A stretch of 11,208 bases of DNA from Bacteroidota bacterium (GCA_011375275.1 DRLW01000538.1:1-11208); one strand, 5' to 3'; shown: positions 1 to 6,175, counted from the stretch's first letter. Notes: generated from the sequence alone by a model not told the origin. Made by a program: numbers and translations.

Positions 1-452
1 CCCAGCAAAAGCGGCATGGCAAAATGCAGGGTGTAGAGATTGGCAGAGATCAGATTGAGTATCTGTTTCAGTGTCGGCATGGTCTCCCGCACGACCTGAA
101 AATAAAAGGCCGGAATATCGCCATGCAGCAGAGGCTGAAACAGCATCACCTCCCAGCGGTAGGGATCGGCGATATTGATCTGGCCCCGGACAGAATCTGC
201 GACACCACGCATCATGTCATACGCCACCCAGAACAGAACAAAAGGCAGCCAATCCACCAGAAACCGGCGTGCGCGCTCCTTGCCGAGCAAAAAAGACAGC
301 AAGACCAGCGCGACAAAAACATGATCCGGCCGCACGTGAATGACCTGATTAATCGCGATAAAATACACAACGACGCCCAGCAGGACGTATATTTTCCATT
401 TGTACTCGTCCCGCTGCATGCGGGCGAGGATATCCCTCAACTTTTGTATCAT
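1..452 (-). CDS. PAP2-superfamily membrane protein (Aur1/Ipt1-like), 3' part cut off by the window edge
   Basis: The frame starts at an ATG at 452 and stays open to base 1, giving 150 N-terminal residues. Hydrophobic segments lie near residues 21-39, 44-58, 63-82 and 133-150, so it is a polytopic inner-membrane protein. The stretch around residues 97-118 (DPYRWEVMLFQPLLHGDIPA) and the later LYTLHFAMPLLLG (139-151) match the pattern of the inositolphosphotransferase-like PAP2 family: a membrane-proximal 'small hydrophobic plus GDxPT-like' loop, then a helix with a conserved His-Phe and Pro. Such proteins act as lipid phosphatases or phospho-alcohol transferases. The catalytic PAP2 His/Arg motifs would lie past the left edge and cannot be checked. 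An ATG at 467 in the same frame hits a TAA after three codons, which excludes a longer start. The start is 20 bp after the MogA-like stop, so it is probably the third gene of that cluster. No strong Shine-Dalgarno is visible. Family call moderate, substrate unknown. Confidence 0.72.
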   Translation of the reverse strand, partial: MIQKLRDILARMQRDEYKWKIYVLLGVVVYFIAINQVIHVRPDHVFVALVLLSFLLGKERARRFLVDWLPFVLFWVAYDMMRGVADSVRGQINIADPYRWEVMLFQPLLHGDIPAFYFQVVRETMPTLKQILNLISANLYTLHFAMPLLL

Positions 453-472
453 CGATTATTTTTCCATTGATG

Positions 473-1000
473 CTATTTCTTCGCGGGATGGCTGTGATCT
501 TCGTCCCGTACCTGCTCGGCCTGCAGGACGTGCACAGCATGTGGCAGGATAGAGAGAATAGCGCTGAGATTTTCCACCGCGCCGCGTGGATTCCCCGGCA
601 GATTGACGATCAAAGTTTTCCCGCAGGCCCCAACCACAGCCCGCGACAGAGCAGCGTGTGGCGTTTTTTGCAAACCAGCCTGCAGCATCAGAAATTCCAG
701 CCCCTGCACTCTTTTGCTGATCACCGCCAGCGTCGCTTCAGGGGTGATATCTGTCTCCGAGAGGCCGGTCCCGCCCGTGGTGAGCACGATATCGGCCTTA
801 GCCGAGGAAGAGATCTGCTGCAATGTCGCCACCAGCGTCTCATAGTCATCAGCGATGACGATGCGCTCGCGAATATGCATCCCGGCCGATTGTACAGCCT
901 CGGCCACAGCATCGCCACCGGCATCCGCACGCTCGCCGAGAGAAACTCGCCGGGAAAGGGTGATGATGATCACATTCAGTGGTTGAGATGATAATCGCAT
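473..1000 (-). CDS. MogA/MoaB-family molybdopterin-binding protein
   Basis: This 175-residue protein has the hallmarks of the MogA/MoaB/MoeA-C fold. They are an N-terminal beta strand VIIITLSRRVSLGE (10-23), the molybdopterin-binding loop TTGGTG (74-79) followed by D84 and TPEAT (86-90), and the second loop LPGNPRGAVENL (134-145). Family members adenylylate molybdopterin (MogA, MoaB) in the cytosol before molybdenum or tungsten insertion. The length is typical of a single-domain MogA/MoaB. No other moa/moe gene lies in the window, so the exact role is inferred from family only. The ATG at 1000 lies inside the 3' end of the EIIA gene (25-bp overlap, different frame) and has no clear Shine-Dalgarno, which suggests translational coupling. 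A GTG at 973, just past the EIIA stop, is an alternative start that would still give a full fold. MogA and MoaB cannot be told apart here, so no symbol is given. Confidence 0.88.
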   Translation of the reverse strand: MRLSSQPLNVIIITLSRRVSLGERADAGGDAVAEAVQSAGMHIRERIVIADDYETLVATLQQISSSAKADIVLTTGGTGLSETDITPEATLAVISKRVQGLEFLMLQAGLQKTPHAALSRAVVGACGKTLIVNLPGNPRGAVENLSAILSILPHAVHVLQAEQVRDEDHSHPAKK

Positions 1001-1473
1001 GGGGGATCGTTCGGCCCTGGGGGATTGTCATGTGCAAGGAGTTCGAGTACTTTGTGGGTTGATTGTGCTGCGAGGAGGGATTTTCTAAAATGCGTTTCAC
1101 GGAGGTTTTTACACAAGTGGCCAAGAATGCGCAGGTACGTGTCCGGATCTTCCTTCGGCGTGCCCATCAGGAAAACCAGCTCGACCACATCTGCGGCATC
1201 GTTCCCGAAACACAAGGGCGGAGTCAAACGCGCAAAGGCGATAATCGGCCTGGAAACAAAAATTGTACGCGTGTGCGGCATGGCTATTCCCCGGCCGATA
1301 TAAGTCGGGGCCTGCATCTCACGCTGTATCAGCTCATCAAGAAACGCTCTGGGATGCTCGATGATCTGACGCTCGGCCATGTAATCCACGATTTTCTTGA
1401 AAAGATCGGTTTTATCCCGCGCTGAAATATTGAGAAAAACCAAATCTTCACGCATGAACTCTGTGAGATTCAT
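976..1473 (-). CDS. PTS EIIA type-2 (fructose/nitrogen-like) domain protein
   Basis: This stand-alone EIIA domain has about 165 residues. The diagnostic phosphorylation site is REMQAPTYIGRGIAMPHTRT, which matches the family pattern R-E-x(n)-G-x-G-x-A-x-P-H. The phospho-accepting histidine is H77 in numbering from the upstream ATG at 1503 (H67 from the ATG used here). The usual LxxLFxxIVD start (res 33-40) and the LVFLMGTPKEDPDTYLRILGHLCKNL helix region (109-134) are also present. Such proteins take phosphate from HPr, either to pass it to a sugar permease or, in PtsN-like cases, to regulate other proteins. No EIIB/EIIC/HPr gene lies in the window. I chose ATG 1473 because GGGGGTGGAG lies just upstream, while ATG 1503 has no ribosome-binding site. 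It is first in the minus-strand cluster and overlaps the MogA-like gene by 25 bp. The proline-rich C-terminal tail (last 15 residues) is outside the domain. A regulatory role is an inference from the lack of permease partners. Confidence 0.87.
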   Translation of the reverse strand: MNLTEFMREDLVFLNISARDKTDLFKKIVDYMAERQIIEHPRAFLDELIQREMQAPTYIGRGIAMPHTRTIFVSRPIIAFARLTPPLCFGNDAADVVELVFLMGTPKEDPDTYLRILGHLCKNLRETHFRKSLLAAQSTHKVLELLAHDNPPGPNDPPCDYHLNH

Positions 1474-1684
1474 CGTCTCCACCCCCACAGCATCTTCCCG
1501 CATGATTTAATCATGATTCCCAACCTGAAAAATTCATAACTCCGGAAATTTATGGCATCATCAGATGGCTGATGTCCTGTTCCCAAAACTCTCTTTTCCG
1601 GAAGAAAATTTTTCAGCTATCCCGACTATCTCAGTGTATCCAGTTAACTCAGCAAACCGGGCCTGATCCAGCTATCGACATCTG

Positions 1685-1785
1685 CCATCCCGGCCAGGCG
1701 AAAGCGCGGTGCCGGAATCTCATCTTTTCGGGCACATGCCGTAGTCGGGGAGATTCCGGTCTTCCCCTGCGGGGAACGGAATGAC
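1685..1785. repeat. Inverted pair of palindromic intergenic repeat units
   Basis: Two copies of a roughly 40-bp unit face each other. The left unit (1685-1723, plus) reads GCCATCCCG, a hairpin, then CCGGAATCTC. The right unit (1750-1785, read on minus) reads GTCATTCCG, a hairpin, then CCGGAATCTC. The inner arms CCGGAATCTC (1712-1721) and GAGATTCCGG (1750-1759) are a perfect 10-bp inverted repeat. Each unit also has its own stem: CCGGC/GCCGG at 1690-1694/1711-1715, and TTCCCC/GGGGAA at 1762-1767/1771-1776 with a 3-nt loop. The GTCATTCC...GGAATCTC layout resembles dispersed non-coding repeats common in many bacterial chromosomes (REP/MITE-like). Whether it is repeated elsewhere in this genome cannot be seen here. 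Confidence 0.7.
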
Positions 1786-1810
1786 GGTTCTGGTACAGAC
1801 ACATGCTGTT

Positions 1811-1848
1811 CTCAGACAGTCTGGTTGCAAGGCTGCAACCATGCTGAG
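1811..1848. repeat. Stem-loop with 8-bp perfect inner stem
   Basis: TGGTTGCA (1822-1829) and TGCAACCA (1834-1841) form a perfect 8-bp stem around the 4-nt loop AGGC. Outer arms CTCAG (1811-1815) and CTGAG (1844-1848) extend it with an internal loop. No T-run follows on either strand, so it is not an ordinary intrinsic terminator. It lies right after the repeat pair at 1685-1785 and may belong to the same element. Confidence 0.5.
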
Positions 1849-2121
1849 GTAAGTGGACACCAGACGACTATCCGTAACAGACCGTGCAATTTTTACGAAT
1901 AAATCGGGCTAACAGGCGTATTAAAATAAATTATAAACTGGCAAGATGCAACGTCTTTGTTTTCTATAACAGTACCTGTCGTCACGCCAGGTGCAGACCA
2001 GCCCGGTCACGGCTCTTGCCCGGATTTTCAGTGCAGTTGAAAATAAAGAGACTGAAATATAAAATCTTTGTTCAGAAAAATCTCTCTTTTCTCGACAAAC
2101 CCGAAAAAAACTTCGCATGTA

Positions 2122-3138
2122 TTAACGCGGCGGACTGGCATGGCTCGATGCCAGCGCATCACCCGGGGAAGCATGCTGGATGGCGCCATGTGCAGCAGAC
2201 TCATCTCGCTTCGGAGCCGGCTCAATAATCCTGCGAAGAAAGGGCTGCCGGCTGTGGATATGCGCCCGGATGTCCGGCAGTGCCTGCAGGCAGGCTTTTT
2301 CGCCCGCAGCAACCAGATTTTCATACTGCTCAAAATCTGCCCAGTGTACGGAGCCTACTTCGGGAAAAATCGCGATATCTGCGTGGCGGGTGATGTGGTA
2401 GCGCAACCGGTTGGCGGTGATGGTGCTGCTGCGGAAAATGATGTCAACGATATTCTGCGTCTCGACGGTGGTCATCAAATTTTGCCCGACATCGACACCG
2501 ATGACGATATCCGCCCCCATGGCAAAAGCCGCCTGAACCGGAATCGGTGCGGTCACAGCGCCGTCCACGAGAATGCGGCCGTTATAGGCGACAGGAGGCA
2601 AAAAACCGGGGATTGACGCGCTGGCTACGGTGGCATGGCGCACACTGCCCTCGCGGAAAATGACTTCCTCACCTGTGTTGAGATCTGTGGCCACGATGGC
2701 CAGCGGAATCTTGCTGTCCTCTATCAGACGATCGTCGAGCACGACCTCGATAACCCGGTTCAGCCGTTCAGCACCGACGACGGAGAGGCGGCTGTGTGCC
2801 AGGTTGATAACGATTCGCTCGCGAACATATTTGGCAACCTGACCGAAAAAATTCTCCGCCGCTTCTTTACGCCGGAAACGAGACAATCCACTTTCATGGA
2901 ACTCCTTGCTCTCGAGGAAACGGGCCATGCGCGCATGCAGCAAACGCGCGTTGGGCCGCAGCGCATAAGCGGAACCAATCAGGGCGCCGATGCTGGTTCC
3001 AGCGATAAAATCGATGGGGATGTCGTTTTTCTCCAATACTTTGAGAACTCCGACATGGGCGAGGCCACGCGCCCCGCCGCCACCCAGAGCAATGCCGATC
3101 TTCGGTCTCTTTATCCAGTTATCCAGAAATCTGAACAT
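2122..3138 (-). CDS. Patatin-like phospholipase / RssA-type serine hydrolase
   Basis: This 338-residue protein carries a bacterial patatin domain with the whole Ser-Asp dyad set. GGGGARGLAHVG starts at residue 19 (oxyanion hole), GTSIG lies at 47-51 with nucleophile S49, and DGA lies at 192-194 with the catalytic Asp. ASIPGFLPPV (174-183), typical of this family, is also present. There is no signal peptide and no C-terminal BamA-type barrel, so it resembles the short cytosolic RssA/YchK class rather than PlpD-type secreted lipases. The expected activity is acyl-ester hydrolysis on lipids. The last 35 or so residues are Ala/Ser/His-rich and probably disordered. I use ATG 3138 because the patatin domain begins right after it and GAGCGGA lies upstream. 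A GTG at 3219 would add 27 residues of unlike composition. It appears to be a single-gene unit, divergent from the YjbQ-like gene. Confidence 0.9.
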   Translation of the reverse strand: MFRFLDNWIKRPKIGIALGGGGARGLAHVGVLKVLEKNDIPIDFIAGTSIGALIGSAYALRPNARLLHARMARFLESKEFHESGLSRFRRKEAAENFFGQVAKYVRERIVINLAHSRLSVVGAERLNRVIEVVLDDRLIEDSKIPLAIVATDLNTGEEVIFREGSVRHATVASASIPGFLPPVAYNGRILVDGAVTAPIPVQAAFAMGADIVIGVDVGQNLMTTVETQNIVDIIFRSSTITANRLRYHITRHADIAIFPEVGSVHWADFEQYENLVAAGEKACLQALPDIRAHIHSRQPFLRRIIEPAPKRDESAAHGAIQHASPGDALASSHASPPR

Positions 3139-3350
3139 GCACGTCCGCTCGAAATGAATGAGAAAGGTAAAACAGGCGTTTCCCGCATGTGACGCGGGTC
3201 TGTTTTGCAGTGGCAGCACCGGTTGTTATGTCATCGTCATCCGGCGCCGGCTTGATAAGTGTTGCGGCGAAAAGGTAAATTTTTCGGCGGCGGGATTTGC
3301 GGATATGTACCCGCATTGGAGAGCGCAGGCGGAGGATAAAACGAAAATCG

Positions 3351-3427
3351 GCCCGGAACGCGCCAAAGTTCGTTCGCTGCCGGCTGGTTAAGGCGAAGCT
3401 GGCTGGTCTGTGCCACGCGTTCCGGGC
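3351..3427. repeat. 12-bp perfect inverted repeat enclosing a 53-nt structured loop
   Basis: GCCCGGAACGCG (3351-3362) and CGCGTTCCGGGC (3416-3427) are exact reverse complements. The 53-nt interior contains a second dyad, TTCGC/GCGAA (3373-3377/3393-3397). Possible readings are a small mobile repeat, a structured leader of a minus-strand transcript, or a small RNA. No ORF or T-tract supports one over another. Confidence 0.6.
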
Positions 3428-3552
3428 TTGAGGGGAAATATCAGATTGCACGCCGTCCGCATACACAAGCAAACTATCCATTCCCCCTGACTTCGCCTGC
3501 ACAGAGGGCGGGAAATATTGTCTTTTTTTAATCCAAATGCCCGATGTAGGGC

Positions 3553-3581
3553 TTGACTTTGGTTCATTTATGCCCTATTTT
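3553..3581 (+). promoter_or_regulatory. Sigma70-like promoter for the YjbQ-like gene
   Basis: TTGACT (3553-3558) and TATTTT (3576-3581) are separated by exactly 17 bp, giving a predicted start near 3588. An A/T-rich tract with seven Ts lies about 25 bp upstream of the -35 box. ATGCCC occurs at 3537-3542 and again at 3570-3575, 33 bp apart (about three helical turns), flanking the core, and could be a regulator site. This is the best-looking promoter in the window. Confidence 0.65.
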
Positions 3582-3675
3582 CACCCGTTAAATTTTTGTT
3601 AAAAGTAGAGATATTACCTTGGAACCGACGAAGACAGAACCGACGCCCGAAAAACAAGACAAGCGGAGCTCATCC

Positions 3676-4743
3676 ATGTCCTCCACTCCCGTTCAAATCA
3701 CTTTGGAAATCACGCCTCGCCAACGCTTCGACATCATCGATGTCACGGAACGCGTCCAGGAAGAATTCGGCGATATCCTGCAACGGTACGCCAAAGCGGT
3801 CTATTGCTCGCTGCACACGACCGCCGGCTATCTCGAGCAGAGTTTGAGCGCGCGTCTTCTGCACAGCCGTAATCATGTGGACCCTTTCATCCGCGCCTTC
3901 AGAAACCTGTTCCCCCCGGATGCCAACTACCGCCACGACCAGCTCGAGCTGCGCACAGAACTGAGTGAGGAGCAACGCAAAGTCGAACCCAAGAACGCGG
4001 ATTCGCACCTGATTTTCATCAGCTCAGGGTTGCGCAACTGTGTTACATACAAAAACAAACCGGACCAGCCGGTTTACTTCATCGACCTCGACGGCGTCAA
4101 TGGCGAAAGTGCCCGCAGACGCAAAACCAGCATATTGGCATATAATGAGGAGAGAGAAGTCCACCGGGTGCGCATTCCTGTGGGCATGTCCGGCCACCAG
4201 GTTGATTCCATCAACCTCAAGGACCCGCGCATCGGCTTCATGGAGGAACTCAACACCTACCTCGATCGCTTCGGCGTTGACAAAGGCAAGATCGACATTT
4301 CCCTGCCCGTGGATGAAAAAAACGCCGGCCTGACGGTAAACGAATACGAAACGCTGCTCATGCGTTATGATCTCATCGAGGTGCTGCGCAACCCGCTGCG
4401 TTTTGCTGCCATGCAGGGCAAGCACATGCTGCTCGACCCCAGGGCCATCCCGAGCAAGACTCTCAACTACGCGAAATATGATCTCGTGCACGTTTTCAAC
4501 GAGCTGATGGATGCGTTCCGGGTCAGCAGCTCGGTTGTTGAAAAAATACTGGCGAAATTCATCGCTGTGCCGGCAGAACGGTTTCTGCGCATGAAAAAAG
4601 GCGTCAGCCTTCTGGTATCCAATGAGGACAATGGCAAAAGCCGTATCGTGCAGGGCACCTATCAGAGCCCGATACTGGTGCAATGGCAGCCAACGGAAAA
4701 CCAAACACGCCATATCGACGTCGTCATCACCAAGTTCGATTGA
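3676..4743 (+). CDS. YjbQ/UPF0047-domain protein with a long unassigned C-terminal region
   Basis: From ATG 3676 the protein has 355 residues. Residue numbers below count from the upstream TTG at 3619, which would give 374. Residues 25-175 carry a YjbQ/UPF0047-like domain. VQITLEITPRQRFDIIDVTE is the first strand, HTTAGY (H66) the conserved His loop, then DPF (89), YRHDQ (H106), NADSHL (H130) and a closing PVYFIDLDG (151-159). YjbQ proteins are about 130-140 residues and some show weak thiamine-phosphate synthase activity; their true role is poorly known. Residues 180-374 are unassigned. Near the end, GTYQSPILVQW and RHIDVVITKF resemble the closing strands of YjbQ again, so this part may be a degenerate second copy or a different domain. 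I prefer ATG 3676 because GCGGAG lies 7 nt upstream. The TTG has only AGAG, and its extra 19 residues are a charged, low-complexity lead. It has its own strong promoter and no partner gene. Confidence 0.78.
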   Translation: MSSTPVQITLEITPRQRFDIIDVTERVQEEFGDILQRYAKAVYCSLHTTAGYLEQSLSARLLHSRNHVDPFIRAFRNLFPPDANYRHDQLELRTELSEEQRKVEPKNADSHLIFISSGLRNCVTYKNKPDQPVYFIDLDGVNGESARRRKTSILAYNEEREVHRVRIPVGMSGHQVDSINLKDPRIGFMEELNTYLDRFGVDKGKIDISLPVDEKNAGLTVNEYETLLMRYDLIEVLRNPLRFAAMQGKHMLLDPRAIPSKTLNYAKYDLVHVFNELMDAFRVSSSVVEKILAKFIAVPAERFLRMKKGVSLLVSNEDNGKSRIVQGTYQSPILVQWQPTENQTRHIDVVITKFD

Positions 4744-4830
4744 GCCGGGTCCGCCAAACACTCCGCCCTGACAGGGACACACGAGCGCTGCACCATTAGT
4801 CAAAGACACGAAAGGTCGCAGCATTCCCCA

Positions 4831-4873
4831 CGACATGAATGTGGTACTCACCCGTACCGAGACATTTATGTCG
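4831..4873. repeat. Palindromic repeat with CGACAT core, copy 1
   Basis: CGACATGAATGT (4831-4842) pairs with ACATTTATGTCG (4862-4873), 11 of 12 positions, and inside it GGTAC (4843-4847) pairs with GTACC (4854-4858) around a 6-nt loop. It lies about 90 bp after the YjbQ-like stop. No T-run follows, so it does not look like a classical terminator, although it could still act in mRNA 3'-end processing. It shares its core with the element at 4926-4943, which suggests a dispersed genome repeat. Confidence 0.65.
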
Positions 4874-4925
4874 CGCCCCTGCCACTCCTCCTAAAGCAGC
4901 CTGATGAACCAAAAGTATCCTACCA

Positions 4926-4943
4926 CGCGACATGAATGTCGCG
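4926..4943. repeat. Palindromic repeat with CGACAT core, copy 2
   Basis: CGCGACAT and ATGTCGCG form a perfect 8-bp dyad around a GA centre, and the GGTAC that follows is also found next to copy 1. The flanking TACC (4921-4924) can pair with GGTA (4943-4946) with one bulge. It lies at the 3' end of the candidate small ORF on the minus strand, 13 bp past its stop, where a hairpin could stabilise or end that transcript. Confidence 0.6.
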
Positions 4944-4955
4944 GTACATCCTGGT

Positions 4956-5072
4956 TCAGCCCTCCACTGTCCAGTTTTTCACCTCCCACCACCAGAACCC
5001 GCGTTTAGCGGCTTTTTTGTCCTCATATTCTGCTGCTTTGAAATCTTTTTGCAACAGCTCGTTCTCAGCCAT
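4956..5072 (-). CDS. Candidate 38-residue small protein with a Trp triplet
   Basis: An ATG at 5072 opens a 38-codon frame ending at a TGA at 4956-4958. A good ribosome-binding site, CGGAGAGA, lies about 8 nt upstream. The product starts MAENELLQKDFKAAEYED, continues with a basic KKAAKR, and ends GFWWWEVKNWTVEG. It is charged in the first two thirds and strongly aromatic at the end, which is unusual for random sequence. It is too short for a transmembrane helix and has no signal peptide. The same frame continues upstream to 5330, but that part has no start with a ribosome-binding site and unlike composition. I do not recognise a family. It is the only supported coding candidate in the 830-bp gap between the YjbQ-like and SPOR genes. 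It could be a real small protein or a chance frame. Confidence 0.42.
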   Translation of the reverse strand: MAENELLQKDFKAAEYEDKKAAKRGFWWWEVKNWTVEG

Positions 5073-5576
5073 AGTTTGTCTCTCCGTATTCCTGCAAAGG
5101 TTTTTCGATATTTTCTGGCTTGTGGTGAAAAAAACTCGGACTTCCAGTGCAGTATCCACAACAACAAAACCGTTATGTTTGGGTGCGGGCTTTCGGCCAG
5201 GCCCTATCTCTTTTCGCTCATGTACTGCTGCGGGAGCGGCATGCTTGTTTCCAGCCAATGCAGAAGGCCTGAAAGTACGCCCCCGACAACTCACTTTGAA
5301 CAGACAAAGCCGTCTCTGATATTTCAGCAAAACAGGGGCAGGCGTGGTATGTAGTGAACTCTGGCACAGCCGGACTGCGAGCCGCCATACCTGCGGAACA
5401 AAGCCTTGACTCTCTGCCGATTTTTCTTAACTTCAAAAATCGGCATTCACCAGTAAAAGCACGATGCAACATTCTATTTAAAAGCGAGTTAGCGCGACAA
5501 ATATCCACTCAGCCAATTAGAAGGAATCAACACCCCAGGGCAAGATCATCCAACAAGGCATAAAAAAGGACGTTCG
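5073..5576. other. Intergenic stretch upstream of the SPOR lipoprotein gene
   Basis: About 500 bp without a convincing gene. A minus-strand frame at 5218-5508 (96 codons) lacks a ribosome-binding site and motif and is not called. The stretch near 5130-5340 on the minus strand could be the leader of the small ORF, but I recognise no riboswitch class in it. The part from 5400 to 5576 becomes A/T-richer and carries the promoter/dyad region described at 5406-5444 and the ribosome-binding site AAGGA just before 5577. Confidence 0.5.
5406..5444 (+). promoter_or_regulatory. Possible promoter overlapped by a 10-bp inverted repeat
   Basis: A TTGACT box (5406-5411) is followed 16 bp later by TAACTT (5428-5433), a weak -10. 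Overlapping this, GCCGATTTTT (5416-5425) and AAAAATCGGC (5435-5444) form a perfect 10-bp inverted repeat with a 9-nt centre, so the dyad would cover the spacer, the -10 box and the start. That is the placement of an operator. It lies about 130 bp upstream of the SPOR gene. The alternative is a hairpin in a longer transcript. The dyad is certain; the promoter is tentative. Confidence 0.4.
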
Positions 5577-6044
5577 ATGCAAAATACACGATGGCTCTAT
5601 ATCACCCTGCTCAGCAGCATTCTGCTCGCCAGCGGATGTGATCGGGTAAAAAGCTATCTCCAGGGCGATGGCGGCAGCGACACCCTGCCACCACCATACA
5701 GCAGCGGCCAGGGCACGAGCAAGCCGAACAGCCATGGGAACGATGGCAATGGAGGCAGCAACAGCCATCCCATACCTGCCCCGCCGCGCAACGAGCCTGT
5801 TTTTTACGACGCGCCACGGCCCGGAGAATTCGCCATTCTGATGGATAGTTTTAAAAAGAGAGAAAAGGCCGAAGACTATTCACGCTATCTGCGCCGACAA
5901 CGCGTGAACAACTACCTGTACCGTGTCTCACGAGAGCAGTATCTCGTTCTGGTCGGACACTTTGTTTCACGCAGCCAGGCCGAAAAACAACGGCAGGTGC
6001 TCAGCCGCAAAGGACTCGGACACCTGAAGATTTATCCACAATAG
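5577..6044 (+). CDS. SPOR-domain lipoprotein
   Basis: This 155-residue protein begins with a lipoprotein signal peptide: a short charged start, a hydrophobic core LYITLLSSILLASG, and lipobox LASGC with the lipidated Cys at 21. Residues 22-80 form a Gly/Ser/Asn/Pro-rich flexible linker. Residues 84-155 (FAILMDSF..., YLYRVSREQYLVLVGHF, SRSQAEKQRQVLSRKGL, LKIYPQ) fit the beta-alpha-beta-beta-alpha-beta pattern of a SPOR domain. SPOR domains bind glycan strands stripped of stem peptides, often at the division septum. It probably tethers to the outer membrane (Asp follows the Cys, although the Asp+2 inner-membrane rule is known from enterobacteria and may not apply here). The ATG has AAGGA 7 nt upstream. 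dut follows 131 bp later on the same strand, but a hairpin lies between them, so co-transcription is uncertain. The exact cell-wall role is inferred from the domain. Confidence 0.9.
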   Translation: MQNTRWLYITLLSSILLASGCDRVKSYLQGDGGSDTLPPPYSSGQGTSKPNSHGNDGNGGSNSHPIPAPPRNEPVFYDAPRPGEFAILMDSFKKREKAEDYSRYLRRQRVNNYLYRVSREQYLVLVGHFVSRSQAEKQRQVLSRKGLGHLKIYPQ

Positions 6045-6067
6045 TACCATCTCGGGTGCAGCACAGC

Positions 6068-6085
6068 GCGGGATCGCTTTCCCGC
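6068..6085 (+). terminator. Weak terminator-like hairpin after the SPOR gene
   Basis: GCGGGA (6068-6073) and TCCCGC (6080-6085) form a perfect 6-bp stem with a 6-nt loop, followed by ACTTTTG. The T-run is only four long, so termination would be partial. It lies 24 bp past the SPOR stop. Confidence 0.4.
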
Positions 6086-6175
6086 ACTTTTGCGCAGTTC
6101 ACTGCGGCGTGAGGCCGGCCAGGCTGCACATCGACAAACTTCAGACATTCCCAATAATTTTGATGAGGACAGGAT

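Larger units (their letters stand above)
1474..2121. other. Gene-free spacer of about 650 bp with palindromic repeats
   Basis: The stretch lies upstream of the EIIA gene and downstream of the patatin gene (both minus strand). Small open frames in it (for example plus strand 1572-1784) have no ribosome-binding site and low-quality composition, so I call no gene. It holds the repeat pair at 1685-1785, the stem-loop at 1811-1848, a 6-bp dyad with a 4-nt loop at 1559-1574 (CATCAG/CTGATG) about 90 bp upstream of the EIIA start, a TTCCGGAA palindrome at 1596-1603, and a 7-bp A/T-rich dyad at 2024-2030/2038-2044. The part from 1880 to 2120 is clearly more A/T-rich than the genes around it. I see no convincing T-tract terminator after the patatin gene. 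Confidence 0.6.
3139..3675. other. Divergent spacer between patatin and YjbQ-like genes
   Basis: More than 400 bp without a supported gene. Open frames on both strands (plus 3158-3391, minus 3119-3502) lack ribosome-binding sites and show no known motif. The region holds a GC-rich palindrome CCGGCGCCGG (3241-3250), the long inverted repeat at 3351-3427, and the plus-strand promoter at 3553-3581. I could not identify a clear promoter for the minus-strand patatin gene. Confidence 0.55.

Noticed and set aside
24..991. Plus-strand open frames over the PAP2 and MogA-like genes
   Set aside because: They are antisense to recognised genes and match no protein pattern.
1572..2228. Small plus-strand frames in the 1474-2121 spacer
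   Set aside because: They run through palindromic repeats or into the patatin gene and lack ribosome-binding sites.
2068..3192. Plus-strand open frames across the patatin gene
   Set aside because: They mirror the patatin codons. The minus strand holds the catalytic GxSxG and DGA motifs.
3496..3530. T7 tract after a GGCG stem as a terminator
   Set aside because: The stem is 4 bp and lies about 14 nt before the Ts. The tract is better read as an A/T-rich element upstream of the 3553 promoter.
4024..4851. Long 275-codon open frame on the minus strand
   Set aside because: It is antisense to the YjbQ-like gene, whose frame carries clear motifs and a promoter. The antisense frame has no ribosome-binding site or family motif.
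4996..5016. Terminator-like CCGC/GCGG stem followed by a T6 run on the plus strand
   Set aside because: The stem is only 4 bp, it is far from any plus-strand gene end, and on the minus strand the same bases are codons of the candidate small protein.
5218..5508. 96-codon minus-strand frame before the SPOR gene
   Set aside because: No ribosome-binding site, mixed composition and no motif. It also runs across the 5416-5444 dyad and promoter region.
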